Source: Sambucus nigra (Eukaryota > Streptophyta > Magnoliopsida > Dipsacales > Adoxaceae). Taken from it: a stretch of DNA of 64,000 nt. Shown one piece after another: positions 12,456 through 24,223 of the stretch. The translations under genes were made by a program, and so were the position numbers. The stretch covers positions 401,443,885 through 401,507,884 of the forward strand of contig OX422208.1 in NCBI GenBank assembly GCA_949130495.1, read 5' to 3'. A model generated the notes under the pieces. The model was not told the DNA's origin. It was given only the letters and a program-made list of their open reading frames with translations, and searched no databases. Numbering within the stretch: position 1 is the stretch's first letter; the number at the start of each line of letters is the position of its first letter.

Positions 12456-13984
12456 TTGTTATTTATTTTAGCATGTAAACATTAAGTTTGTTTGATGAAT
12501 ATAAGTGTTGGTATGTTTATGGTGAATTTAACAATAGATAACTAACAGAGAATGTTTCTTTGTGTTGCATATATATTTCCTTTTCTATGCTAGTTTGCAT
12601 GTTTAACCTTATTCGCATCACATATAGTTTGTTCATTTATAGCTCTATGAATACACTCAAAATAGAGAGCTAACAAAAATCGGGCAATAGTCAAAATAAT
12701 ATCACATTCCAATCTCATCAATAAAAAAGTGTTAAATAAGTTAAAGAACTGTCAAAATTGATCTCCATGCAAAAGAACCGTAAAAAATGATCTAGATGTT
12801 GAGTTGTAGATCCCGATTTATGTTACCACTTTACAGGACCTGTTTTAGGCCAAGCCCTCATAAATGTGTTGAGAAGGCCTTTATACACTTAAATTTCTAT
12901 TATATTTAAGTGAATTACATTTATGTTCCCTAAATTTCGTAAAATTCGGTGCATTTCGTAGACATAAGTTGACACTACTAAACCGTGTAAAATTTAAAAG
13001 TCCTCGAGACATGGAAAACAATGCTGCAAAAGGAACAAGGCATGGCTTTTACACGTGTTGTAGCTGCTGGTTTTGACATGGATCACATGACGTCGTTGGT
13101 GTCATTTGCGAAATGCTGATACTCCATATAAGTTTCCGTTTGTTAAATTGTTAGTTTTGATCTCTGAATACGATATGGGTGTCTTGGATATGATATGAAT
13201 ACAACTGTCTATTTTGCATATTTTTATACTTAATGATGAGAATTTTATTGGGAATTTTAAAAATTTAATGTAGATTACAAGAAATACATATATCTCTTAT
13301 TTTCTTTTCAACTGAATAGAGTTTAATTCTTGCAGTTCTATGTCGCATGTTATAATTTATTTCAGAATTATTTGAGCATGGCGCTCTATCTCCATTTGTG
13401 TTCCTCTTATTAAATGTAGTCCCACATAACTGAGATGTCCATCTTTTGGGATAAGTGATAACTCACCAAAACAAGCCCTATTAACTCCTATCAATAGCTG
13501 ATGAGAAAATATACAGAGCTCTACTACGTGGCCCCTGTGAGAAATCATGTGGCACATTACCTTTGATAATTTTATATAGGGTCTGTGTGAAATTTTTCTT
13601 GAATCCTTCAAGTAATACAGGGCTAAATTATTACTGATTGACAACCTCTGTTTTGTTTTTCTTTCAGGAGTGTTATTGACATAACATGGGAAATGGCACA
13701 CAAGAGCGCTAAATAAAAAAAGTTTCATTCTCTCACTAAAATATAAACTGCAGGTACATAGATTATTAACTCATTGTCTTGTTTCTCAGTGTCCGTATAT
13801 TACTACACTTAATGGTACATTGTTATGTTTTTAAACTCTTGATGCTGCTACTACACTTAATGGTCTTTAGTGGACCTTAGTACATCTTCTCTTGCTCGGG
13901 TGAAGATGAAGGGGTTTTAGATATTTGGAGTTATAATATTCAAATGTGGGTTAGCTGAGGGTGAACAATGAGGCCTAAGGTTCT
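12456..13984 (+). other. Spacer between the two CACTA genes
   Basis: No recognisable gene. A 123-codon minus-strand frame at 13357-13728 has no domain I know. The direct word CTACACTTAATGGT occurs twice near 13803 and 13852. The LINE begins near 13985. Confidence 0.5.
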
Positions 13985-16040
13985 ACTAAGTAGATAAATA
14001 ATCCAGGCCTTATTATTCATAGGACATGAACTCCTTAAAATTGATGACTAGAACCAATAATTCTGAGATGGTGTTTGTGCTAAGGGGTAGGGGGACCTCA
14101 GAGGAATCGATCCACATCCTTAGCGATGCCAGAAGTGAATATGAGAGTGTCATCTGCGAAAGAGAGGCATGAGATAGTGGGACTTCCTGGTGGCAGTGAA
14201 AATGAATCAATTTTACCATTAGAGAATAAATGATGCATCCCTCTGTTTAGAACTTCATATGAGAGAATGAATAACGCAGGGGATTGGGGATCCCCTGTTT
14301 AATTCCATAAGTAGACTTGAAAAAATCATGAGAAGAACCATTGATGAGAATAGAAAATCAGCATTCGGATATAAGTCTCCAAACCATGTCAATAAGTGTT
14401 TCATTGAAGCCAAACTTTCTCAAAACTTGAAGGAGATACATCCATGAGACCCTGTCATAGACTTTAGACATATCTAGCTTGCACACCATGTTTGAGCCTC
14501 TCTTTCTATTATTGAAATTGGACATGACTTCTTATGCTAGAAGTACCTGTTCAGAAATAGCTCTACCTTTTATGAATCCTGCCTGGTTTGGACTGATAAT
14601 TTTATTAAGGAGACTACCAAGTCTAGTAGCAGGAATTTTTTATATGATTTTATTTGAAGTGTTACAAAGACTTATGGGCCTGTAATCATTATAAGAAGAA
14701 GGATTATCAGTCTTGGGAATAAGTGTGAGAAGTGTTGAAGTCCAACTTTTTGGAAGAGGATTCCCCATAAAGAAACTTGAAATGGCCTTGAAAATATCTG
14801 CTTTTATAGTGTCCTAACATTGTTTATAAAACAATGAGTTGAAACCATCCGGACATGTTGTGCTTGAAGAGTCCATTGAGTCAATGGCTAGTTTGATTTC
14901 ATCAATAGATGGAGGAGCAGAAAGAAGGATATTGTCATTCTCAGTGATCAGGTGTGGAATGTGATTTAGCAAAGATGCATCCTCATGAATATAAGTAGGA
15001 GAGGATAAAATAGATTTGAAATAATCAGAAAATTGATTTTTGATAGAGATTGGATCAGATGTCCAATTTCCATTAGAGTCTTTGATTCTGGAAATTACAA
15101 GTCTATTTCTCCTTTGATTCACCATTGCATTGAAATTTTTTGAATTTTCATCACCTTCTTGCAACCATTTAATTCTTGCCTTTTGTCTCCAGAATTCATC
15201 TTCAAGTGACAGGTGGAATTGTAGTTTGGCCTTTGCTTGCTTGTACTCAATATTAGTAACCTCAGTAAAATTTGATTTTGGTTGAGTTTCTTTCAGTAAA
15301 ACATCATCTTTTGCCTCAATGGTAGCTTGAAAAATATTCCTGAAGGTATCTTTATTCCACAGAGATAAGGCCTGCTTTGTTTCCTTGAGTTTTTGCGAGA
15401 AAATTCTGAGAGGATCACCTGTACAATCAATACTCCAAGCTTTCTTGACTATGGACTGAAATTCATTGTGTTTAGACCAAAAATTTTGGAATCTAAAGCT
15501 TCTTTTGACAGCTTCATTCTTAAGAATAAGACTAAGAAGAAGTGGACTGTGGTCAGAGTTTGTTCTATTTAAATAAGCAACATTTGATAAAGAAAAAGTT
15601 TGGATCCATTGAAAGTTACACACAACTGTATCCAACCTGGCCCAAATTCGATTAAATCCTTCTCGATGATTACACCAAGTGTATTTGGATCCATTTTATG
15701 GAATTTCAGACAGGCCTGCTGCTCCCAAAGTGTTATTAAACTGTGTACAAACCTCCAGGTCTATCCCATTACCCCCCAGTTTCTCTAGAGGATAAGTGAC
15801 CACATTAAAATCTCCACCAACAATTATAGGAAGAGGGAAATTGCATTGACCATAGATATCCTCCCATAATTCTTGTTTGTCATCTTTGTTACATTTACCA
15901 TACATAGCCATAAATTTAATGGGGCAAGGAAGAGAGTTTTCTTGAATTTTAAGAGCTATAGACTGCATAGAATTATTGTCAATAGAAATTTTCCATTGAT
16001 GTTTCCAAAGAATCCAAATGGAGCTATTTGCGTTGATGAT
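13985..16040 (-). mobile_element. LINE (non-LTR retrotransposon) fragment, ORF2 pieces, truncated at both ends
   Basis: On the minus strand, the frame 15968-15696 carries part of the apurinic-type endonuclease (IIVGGDFNVV). The frame 15635-14814 holds the linker found in plant LINE ORF2 (FWRQKARIKWLQEGDENSKNF, ending ...CPDGFNSLFYKQC). Below it, the reverse transcriptase can be read with shifts: IPKTDNP, NDYRPISLCN, NQAGFIKGR, KLDMSKVYDRVSW, then the catalytic SFADDTLIF at about 14150. About 2 kb of a usual 4-kb ORF2 remains. No poly-A tail (poly-T on the plus strand) is seen at the low-coordinate end, so the 3' end is lost too. It sits inside the CACTA, so it inserted later or was carried along. 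Confidence 0.9.
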
Positions 16041-16453
16041 TCACAAGAACACCTGTGTGGTTCATATTGAATCATGGAAACTTATGTCTCTTAGTGTACC
16101 TTTGTTTTTAGCTTAGTGTCATCAATTGTGTGCCTACTGGAAACTGAAAATATAAATGAAAATAAGGGACACTAAGAAAATGCATGTATTTCATATATTA
16201 TGCTCTGTACCAATCATGCTCTGTATCAATCATGTATCAATCATGAATAATATTTTTTCGCATTCCTGGTACATGTGTAACTTGAAGTTATGCTTTTAAG
16301 TGCAGATGTATAATACAAAATTTATTCCTCCCATTTATATTGCATCCTGGACCTTCACTTGAACTACTCTGTTTGGACCGAGTTGTACTAATTTTTCTAA
16401 TTTTTTGCTTGTCAAATAGAGTGAATAGAAAAAAAAATCTACCTTTTGAGAAT

Positions 16454-18515
16454 ATGGCGGATATGTTTAAAGAGGTGAGTTATGAGTCCATTATCTCTTT
16501 AATTTAAACTTTGTAATAAATGTTATTGAAGTCCATATAATTTACACTACATTCCATGCATGTTGTGTGTATCCAAAACAGGTTGCTAGGGGTAAGAGAT
16601 CAAAACGAACTACATGAAATGAGAATGAGGATGCAAGAATATCATGCGAAGTCTCTAACTCACATGCGGCGGAAGAAATTTATGCGAATGAAGTACCCAA
16701 CATTGATTCTGTTGATAAGGGCAAAAAAAAGAAGCGGGGGCCATCAAAATTGAATGTAATTGCAACTGGGATAAAAGACCGTAAAGATGTAGAATTCAAT
16801 GAGTTTGGGCAACCAATTGGACTCTATTCCATCCAGCTTAGTTCTATGATTGGAATTTTAGCACGAGAATGCGTACCAGTAACACATAAAGGTTAGGATA
16901 AGGTGACAAGTGACATCAAGGATCAAATATGGGAGTTTGTTACTGTGAGTATTTTATTTCTCTACCCTTTGCACAATTATGTAATATTTTGAATGTAACT
17001 TTGTACATATTTAATTGTAACTAATTTAGTGTATTTTTTCTGTATGATGCAGCAAAAATATAACCTTGAAGAATGCCGAAAGGCCATTGTTTTAGGTCAG
17101 ACGGGCAGAGCTTGGAAAGAATATAAGTCAAAATTGTCAACACAAATACGAGAAGAAGCTAAAAGACCAAATTCCACTCGCCATCTTACATTACTCAAGC
17201 CCCCTGGAATGAAGTCAAACGAATGGGATGAATTTGTTAAATCTCGTTTGTCACCTGAATTTGATGCAAGTGAATTTGACTATTTATTTTTTATTTTTAT
17301 TAATAGACTAAAGTCCAATTTTAGTATTCTTGTATTTCTTGCAATTATATATGATTTCTTTTATTTTTATAGGAAACAAGTGAAAAGCATAAGGAGGCTA
17401 GAGCAAAGCAAATCCATCCACACACAACTAGTCGTAGAGGCTATGCAAGACTTAAGGAAAACATGGTATGTTTCCCCTTTGAAGTTGTATACTTCAGAAA
17501 TAGCTTACATTATTTCGTAATCCTATCTTTCAAAATTTTGTAGAAAGCCGAAGACCCAAATAAAACTATACGCCGTGTTGATGTTTGGATAAGGGGACAT
17601 AGGAGATAAAATGGCGATCCAGTTAATCAAGTTGTTGGTGAAGCAATAGTTACGACTTAAACACTTACACAACACTTTACAATTTTTTTAAAAGCTACAA
17701 TGTGTTTATTATTTTTTTTTAATATGTTAAATTCTTGTATTTATTTTAGGAAAAGATGGAAAAAATTCCATCTCATGACTCAACATCGTTGAGAGATGAT
17801 GCAGTGGTAAAGGTGCTTGGTCCTGAACGTCCGGGTCATGTCCGAGGTCTTGGATTTGGGGTGACGCCTACGAAGGTAGATGTGTCGTTACATAGTAATG
17901 CAAGGGTAACGACTCTTGAAAATAAAATTCAACAACTTTTGGAATGGAAGATGCACATGGAAAGTCGAATGACGCAAGGAAATGAACGAAATGTGGTATA
18001 TTTTTAAAATTAAACATGATTCAATGCATATATTTTTTCCCTTATTTTGTTTTTATATACTTCACTTGCAATTTCTATAGGGTCAACATGAGGGTGGTGG
18101 GGACGCCATGCATAATCACGCACATACTCTACAGGTTATTGTTAATGAATTATCTAAGTCTAAATTATTTTACTAGTTGCTTTAATAATTATTTTTTAAT
18201 TGTTTTCTTTGTACTATTTATTAGTGCAATCGAGAAAGTTCATGTATACAAAGTGCTCCACAAAGAAATTCTCCCTGCAAATTGTTACATTGGTTGGGGA
18301 CTGGAGAAGAAGTTGCAAGCGCAGAACTTGATTCTACAGACCCGAAGTCACTAGTGCACCACCAAATCCTTGGGCCTGATTGTTATAAAGTATGGGTTGT
18401 TGAAATTTTAGTGCCCAAAGTGCCAGTTTTTCGATACTCGGATGCGTTTTCCATACTTGATGATGCAAAAGGAAGTACCATAGCATGGCCACATCGATAC
18501 ATTCATTTTGACTAG
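16454..18515 (+). pseudogene. CACTA second gene: Ptta/En/Spm plant transposase (TNPA-like), several stops
   Basis: Exons can be read at 16454-16474 (MADMFKE), 16582-16944, from 17053 to about 17270, 17373-17465, about 17544-17640, 17756-17995 and about 18240-18515. Family landmarks are NEFGQPIGLYS, IGILARECVPV, IWEFV, NEWDEFVKSRLSPEF, SEKHKEARAKQIHPH, SRRGYARLKENM, VLGPERPGHVRGLGFGVTPT and a C-terminal part ending WPHRYIHFD. A coiled segment (LENKIQQLLEWKMHMESRM) lies near 17920-17980. In-frame stops fall in the second exon (TGA near 16615, TAG near 16895) and at about 17605. In the family this protein binds the subterminal repeats. This copy is broken. Confidence 0.85.
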
Positions 18516-19096
18516 TTATGTGAGTGGAATAGTTATAGTTCTTGAATTTTATTCTAAGAATTTTGCTTTGACATTCTCTCGTATCGATTTCAGATAAACA
18601 TAAGGAATTAAGTGGGTATGGTGTTTCTTCATTACTTTTTGGATTGAAGGTATACTTTGATTTTTTATTTTATTATTACAAGTGTTTTGTTAATTTATGA
18701 GAGTATTTTACTAAAATTGTTTTCTGAACAGGGACTTATTTTTTGAAGATGTTGAAGACATTATGGGAGGAATGTTTTTGAAAAATGATATTAGTTATTT
18801 TTTTAAGGAAGATTGCATTTTAACTTGTTAGGCTATGCTCCTTTCATTATAATCCCATGCTTTTATATGACTTGTAACACCCAAGTATATATTCCTTCTA
18901 GTGTTTTGCGCACGACTTTGATATTATGATTATGAGTACATATTATGAGTTCCTCTTAATTATATAAGTTTGTTTTAAATTTCAAGAATTGTGGAATGTC
19001 TAATTGTGATACAATCATATATGTGGATATGTTAATGTTAGTATAAGCAACATGCATTTGAGAAGCTAATTTTTATAAAAAAAAATTATACACTTT
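18516..19096 (+). other. CACTA 3' flank downstream of the TNPA-like gene
   Basis: AT-rich, no gene seen. It leads into the right subterminal repeats. Confidence 0.5.
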
Positions 19097-19486
19097 TAAC
19101 GACATATTTTATACATCGTAAAATGATATAACGACGCTTATATGTAGTCATGTACAATATTAATGACACCTACATTCAGTCGTAAAATAACATTAACGAC
19201 ACATAATAAGTAGTCGTGGAAGGTTTTTTTGGGTAATGACTTTTACGACTAGTAAATAGATGTCGTTAATATTTGTTTCAATGACACTTGGCAGATGTCG
19301 TGAAATAGTTTTATGACACAACAAAGGTGTCGTGGATATTTACGACTAGTAACTACGTGTCGTGGATATTTGTTTCAACGACACTTGAGGGGTGTCGTCA
19401 AATAGTTTTACGACACCACAAAGATGTCGATATAGAAGGTAACTTTCTACGACACCCCCCTTCAACGACTACACAAAATGTGTCGT
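19097..19486 (+). repeat. CACTA right subterminal repeats, terminus missing
   Basis: More than a dozen ACGAC/GTCGT words in both orientations, including GTGTCGTGGATATTTACGAC and CGTCAAATAGTTTTACGACA. The array ends at GTGTCGTGG (19486-19488 shared with the junction). The mirror image of the left end predicts AAAACAC and then the CACTA complement. Those bases are absent. Confidence 0.88.
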
Positions 19487-19569
19487 GGAGATAAGAAGTG
19501 AGTCTTTCATACTAAGCACGGGGTGTTTGTTTTGGGCAATATAGCTCTTTCTTTAGGAAGAAGACATGA

Positions 19570-19914
19570 TTAGGATTCCTTGGGTTCAACATATACTTCT
19601 TCTTGTATAATTCCACTTAAAAAGGCACTTTTTACATCCATTTGATATAATTTAAATTTAAGGTGACATGATATGGCTAGTAAAAGGCGATCTGATTCTA
19701 ACCTAGCAACTGGAGAAAAAGTCTCTTCAAAGTCAACAACTTCTATTTGGGTGTATCCTTGGGCAACCAACCTAGCTTTGTAACGAACAATGAAACCATT
19801 TCCATCCATTTTATTTTTAAAAATCCATTTGGTGCCAATGAAGTTTGTATTAGAAGGCCTAGGGACTAATTCCCAAACATCATTTTTCTTAAATTGAAAC
19901 AATTCTTCTTGCAT
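19570..19914 (-). pseudogene. Duplicate copia reverse transcriptase, N-terminal part
   Basis: Nearly the same 114 residues as 3753-4097 (KWIFKNK, KARLVAQGYTQ, FSPVARL, YQMDVKSAFLSG). It keeps the usual AFLSG where the first copy has AILSG. The YVDD motif and RNase H are absent because the duplication starts at 19487. Confidence 0.9.
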
Positions 19915-20051
19915 GGCATTAATCCAATGTTCATCTTTTAATGCTTCTTTAAAGTTTTTAGATTAAACTTTAGAAGTATAGCACAAATAGGTAGCTTCAT
20001 TTTGTAATTAAGCCCTAGTCTTGACACCTACCTCGAGATTTCCTATAATTT

Positions 20052-21090
20052 TTAAAGTGTCATGACCCAAGGAGAAGGATACTTTTTCTCAGTAGTGGGA
20101 ACAACCAAGTCATTGTGAGACTCAATATCTTCAACATTGGAAACAACATCACACTCACATGACAAATCTTCCTCATTTTCAATATATGTGGTTGGAGCAT
20201 CGTCTTTTATTACAACATTTATTGATTCCATGACTTTAGAGCTACTTAAATTGAAAACTCTAAAAGCTCTACTGTTTTGAGAATATCCTAGGAAAATACC
20301 TTCATCACTCCTTGAGTCAAATTTACGTAGAAGTTCTCTATCTCGAAGTATATAACAAGGACTACCAAAAACTCTAAAATAGGCCAAATTAGGCTTTTTA
20401 CCCATCCACAATTCATATGGTGTTTTGTTAGTATTAAGAAGCAAATAAACCCTATTTACGGCGTGACATGCGGTGTTAATCGCTTCGGCCCAAAACCTAC
20501 AAGGCACATTTATTCCTAGGATCATAGATCTTGTCATTTCTTGGATCGTTCAATTTTTTCTTTCAACTATACCATTTTGTTGTGGAGTTCAAATGGCCGA
20601 GAATTCATGTTTAATTCCTATTTCATCACAAAAGGCATTTACACCGGATTCCTTGAATTCGGTTCCATTATCACTCCTAAACCGGTTTATGGTAACACCG
20701 TGTTGATTTTAAAGAATTTTACACTTAACAGTGAGAAAATCAACTGTCTTAGATTTTTCTTTAAAAAACCAACTATGGAGTATCTAGAAAAATCATCCAC
20801 CATTACTAAGATATATCTCTTTCCTCTATGCTCTCTGTACGAGTGGGACCCATAAGGTTCATGTGTATCAATTTTAAGACACGAGAGGTAGTTATTGAGT
20901 TTAACTTTTTATGTGGATTCTTAATTTTCTTTCCGAATTGACAAGGACTGAAAATAGTGGAGGTTGGTTTTCCTAGAGATGGTAAACCTAGAACTAGCTC
21001 TTTTCTCACTAATCAATCAAGATCTCTAAAGTTAACATGACCTAACCTTTGATGCCAAAGATCAGCACACGGGGATTTTGCGCTATTGCA
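20052..21090 (-). pseudogene. Duplicate copia integrase, broken
   Basis: Copy of 4235-5270. The open part 20537-20052 differs from the first copy at two residues (M-I for M-L near the start and K for R in LLNTNKTPYELW). It has the same stops in the zinc-finger and core regions, showing that the damage predates the duplication. Confidence 0.9.
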
Positions 21091-21372
21091 AACTAAAGAG
21101 GATTTAGGAACTATTCCCTAGCAATTGTCACTAGTTCTCACACCTTGTAAAATAGACTCACCCTATTGATCATATACGGTGCACTCCGATTGAGTAAACT
21201 TAACATAAAGATTTTCATCACATAATTGGCTAATACTTATCAAATTAGCCTTGATACCATCAACATAAAGGATATTTTCAAGTTTAGGAAACCCGGAGAT
21301 TTCAATAGATCCTCTACCCATGATTCGGGATTTGTTTCCATCCCCAAAGGTGACTTTACCATCTTTAAAGTT

Positions 21373-22127
21373 TTAAAGAGTGGTAAGCAATGATTTATCA
21401 CCACTCATATGTCTCGAAAAACCACTATCAAAGTACCATTGAGAGGTACTTTGATCCTTAAGTGCAACATGAGCAACAAAAGCTTTATTGGTATGATTTT
21501 TCTTAACCCAAGCTTGAGTTGTGTTATTTCCTTTGTTGGCTTTAGTATTATGATTAGAATTATTTCCTTGGACTTTAGAAAACCTAAGAAACCCTTCCAT
21601 TACAACTTTAGAAGTATTGACTAGATACTCAACTTGGCTATTAAAACTAGCTAAGGAGCTATAGTGTTGTTTAGAAGTTGTGAAATGAGAGTTCTTTCCA
21701 AGCTTGTAACAAAAATCATTAAGATGACCCCGTGTGTGACAATAAGTGCACACATAGGGTTGTTTTGGATTAGCTTTTGAAGGTTGCTTAGGATGACTTA
21801 TTTTAGGAAGAAAATATTTAGGAGGGTTAGATTTGGTAACAAACTTAGCCACGGGTTTGGGTTTGGCTTTGCATGACTCTTCATATCTTATACCCTTTCT
21901 CTCTTGATAACCTTTCTCCTTATATCCTAAAACAGGGCCTAGAAATAATTTTCCCATTCTTCCTGAATCATCTTCGAGTGTGACTTTAACTTCACAAGAG
22001 GACTCGAGATCTTTTTCATGTTAGGAAATTTTAGCTTCGAGAGATTTTCTAATCTATGAAGACTCATGAAGATCTTTGTTGACACCTTCCAAGGACATAA
22101 TTAAGTCACATTTTTCTTTACCTACTA
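21373..22127 (-). pseudogene. Duplicate copia gag zinc knuckle and protease
   Basis: Copy of 5556-6310 with the same CCHC knuckle and the same DSGFS protease start. At 22127 it is joined to the gypsy 1 LTR. The copia frame resumes at 32706. Confidence 0.9.
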
Positions 22128-22532
22128 TCGGTACCCAAAAATAGAATGATGGACCTGGACGAGTAGCCCAATTATAGCGGCCCAAAGTCCAGACCCCCCA
22201 TATCTTAGCCGACTATGATTTAGTCTCCTCCCATGATCCCATTAAGGGGGGTTCTACGAGAAGATGGAAAACGTGGGGGAGTCCAACACCCCCACTCCCT
22301 GAAATGAACATGTATATAATAAACCCTAGGTACGGGTCAAAGGACACACTGTATTCTCTGTAATCACTCCCCGGAGTACATAGAAATAATACTGACTGCA
22401 CCACCGTGGACGTAGGCACCTTTGCTGAACCACGTACATTTTTTATTGTGTGATTGGCATTTTGTATTCCTTATTTTGCTTGGTGATCGTGCTTCTCTTA
22501 CTTCTTTGTGTTGAATAATAATTATCACCACA
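22128..22532 (+). repeat. Gypsy 1 5' LTR (405 bp)
   Basis: Starts TCGGTACCC (TGGGTACCC in the other copies) and ends ACCACA directly before the PBS. It matches 32469-32705 until the 3' copy breaks off. CTGTATTCTCTGTAAT marks the last shared stretch. Confidence 0.9.
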
Positions 22533-22551
22533 ATTGGCGCCGCCTGTGGGA
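22533..22551 (+). other. Gypsy 1 primer binding site
   Basis: ATTGGCGCCGCCTGTGGG follows the LTR end immediately. This is the usual PBS form of Tat/Athila-type plant gypsy elements. Confidence 0.85.
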
Positions 22552-22597
22552 ACGTTTATCTTCCCTAAGAAATCCCACACCAAGGAAAGAGTTCAAA

Positions 22598-24223
22598 ATG
22601 TCTGGTCACAGTAGTAATGCTGCCCAGTCAGGAGATATCCAAGAACCTCCTGCTCCTCGCAGGATTAGATCTGAAGTTCGGCATTCAGATCAGAGGACTG
22701 GCCTAGAAAGGCCAGCCTTGGAAGAAAGCCAAGGACCAGCGAGGTCCACATAGATATCCAGGCTGATTGATGCATATGAGGCGAGGCTCCACGAGCAGAG
22801 AGAGTTTTCTCGCAGGCACGAAGCTAAGAATGCTTGCCTCAAAAGAAGATTAGAAAGAATGGAGAGAGAAATCCATCATGGTACCAAGATACGTCCATAC
22901 CGCACTCCTATCCCTCAAGCGAGCAAGTCTCGCAGCCGAGGAAGGAGTCCTAGTCGCGGATCCCAAAAAACTGAGGAAAACGAGTCAGAGGATGACCTGC
23001 TCGAGCAACTGCGGCTAGCTCGCCATCATAGGAGCCCGGATCGCAGCAACGAAAACATACGCAGTCTGGTCCGAAGGGAGATGGACCAATACCCTGCATA
23101 TCACGGTACCAGATCGACCCGAGAACTCTCTAGGCGAGCTCTCAAAACTCTGATGAAATCACCTTTCTCGAGGGAAATTGAAGAAGAGGAAGCCCCCAAG
23201 AAGTTTTCTATTCCAAGGTTCAAAATTTATGACGGTAAGACTGATCCCATTGATCACGTCAGGAAATATCGACAGGACATGACCCTCTGGAACCATCGAG
23301 GCGCGCTATTGTGTCGGATTTTTCCCTCGAGCCTGCATGACATGGCACAGAAATGGTTCGAAAGGCTCCCCTACCAGTCCATCAGGAGTTTCAAGTCCCT
23401 GGATGATATCTTTACGGCTCGATTCATTACAAGTAGCTCCCGTCCCAAAAGGATGGATGCTTTGCTAACCATGAAAAAGACGCCTCAAGAGACCCTCCAG
23501 GACTACGCGAAGAGGTACTGGGAGTTATTCAACGAGGCTGAGGACTTCTCGGAGCAAGTGGCAGTGGCCTCTTTTAAAATTGGGCTAACCAGCTCTTCCC
23601 TTCTATACCAGTCCTTGACAAAGAAAAAAGCCACGACCGTCGATGACCTAATGGCCCGCATCGAGAAATATGCTAAGGTAGAAGATATAACCCGCCTCAG
23701 CACAGGGGAAAATGGTCGAACTAAGCTCGCTACCAAGGGCACTGACAAAGCTAAGAACCAGAAGAAAGGAGGAAAGAATGGGGGAAAGAATGGCTCCAAG
23801 AACGGAGGCAACAATGATTTGTCGAAAGCATTTCAGGCGGTTAATACCGTTTTCAAAGAACTAATTTACAAAATTCTCGCAAAAATCAAAGACGAACCAT
23901 TTATCAAGTGGCCCAGAAAAATGGGGGGAGATCCCTCCAAGAGAAACAACGAGCTGAGGTGCGCTTTTCATAAAGAAGGAGGACATAAAATCGAGCATTG
24001 CAAGGCTCTTAAGTCCCACCTCAAAGAGCTGGCTCAGTCCGGGTACCTGAACGAATTCGTGGAAAAGAAGGCAGAAAAATTTGCTGCCCATAGGGAGACA
24101 AGGCCCGAAAACATGCTTGAAGACGATACCGGCCATGAATTTGCAGTAATTCATGGGGTATCTGACGTGAAGCAGATTCAGGGAAATTCAGCTCGAATGG
24201 AGGTAAAAAGCTTACGGCAGTGA
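22598..24223 (+). pseudogene. Gypsy 1 gag, one in-frame stop
   Basis: The likely start is the ATG at 22598 (MSGHSSNAAQ). The frame has a TAG at 22751-22753 and then stays open to 24223. The N-terminal third is charged and arginine-serine rich. The retrotransposon gag domain spans about 23220-23690 (KFSIPRFKIYDGKTDPIDH, AQKWFERLP, FTARFITSS). A knuckle-like CAFHKEGGHKIEHCKAL follows near 23960. Gag forms the particle that packages the RNA. The next frame (protease) starts at 24220 and overlaps the gag stop by a few bases, in another phase. Confidence 0.88.

Larger units (their letters stand above)
6342..19486 (+). mobile_element. CACTA (En/Spm) DNA transposon with tnp2 and Ptta-type genes, right end truncated
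   Basis: The left end starts with CACTACAAGAAAAAGTG, the classical CACTA terminus. Arrays of TGTCGT/ACGACA subterminal words lie at both ends. Two genes on the plus strand encode a tnp2 transposase (8757-12455) and an En/Spm-type DNA-binding protein (16454-18515). A minus-strand LINE sits between them. The right end stops at GTGTCGTGG, where the mirror of the left end predicts roughly 20 more bases finishing in TAGTG. Instead, duplicated copia sequence begins. The element is about 11 kb without the LINE. It is immobile by itself because one terminal inverted repeat is missing. Confidence 0.93.
19487..22158. repeat. 2,672-bp direct duplicate of 3670-6341
   Basis: The two blocks align with a constant offset of 15,817 bases and no indel. 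I counted about 25 mismatches, roughly 0.9 percent. The left border shares only GG. The right border is the CACTA insertion point in the gypsy 1 LTR: the first copy is followed by the CACTA, and this copy by the uninterrupted LTR. It contains copia pol fragments plus the first 31 bp of the gypsy 1 LTR. Confidence 0.95.

Noticed and set aside
13357..13728. 123-codon minus-strand ORF in the CACTA spacer
   Set aside because: No recognised domain, strand opposite to both CACTA genes, no codon pattern that supports coding.
3753..22158. Two independent copia insertions at 2.6-6.3 kb and 19.5-22.1 kb
   Set aside because: Constant offset, no indels, shared stops and the shared junction with the gypsy 1 LTR show one element duplicated, not two insertions.
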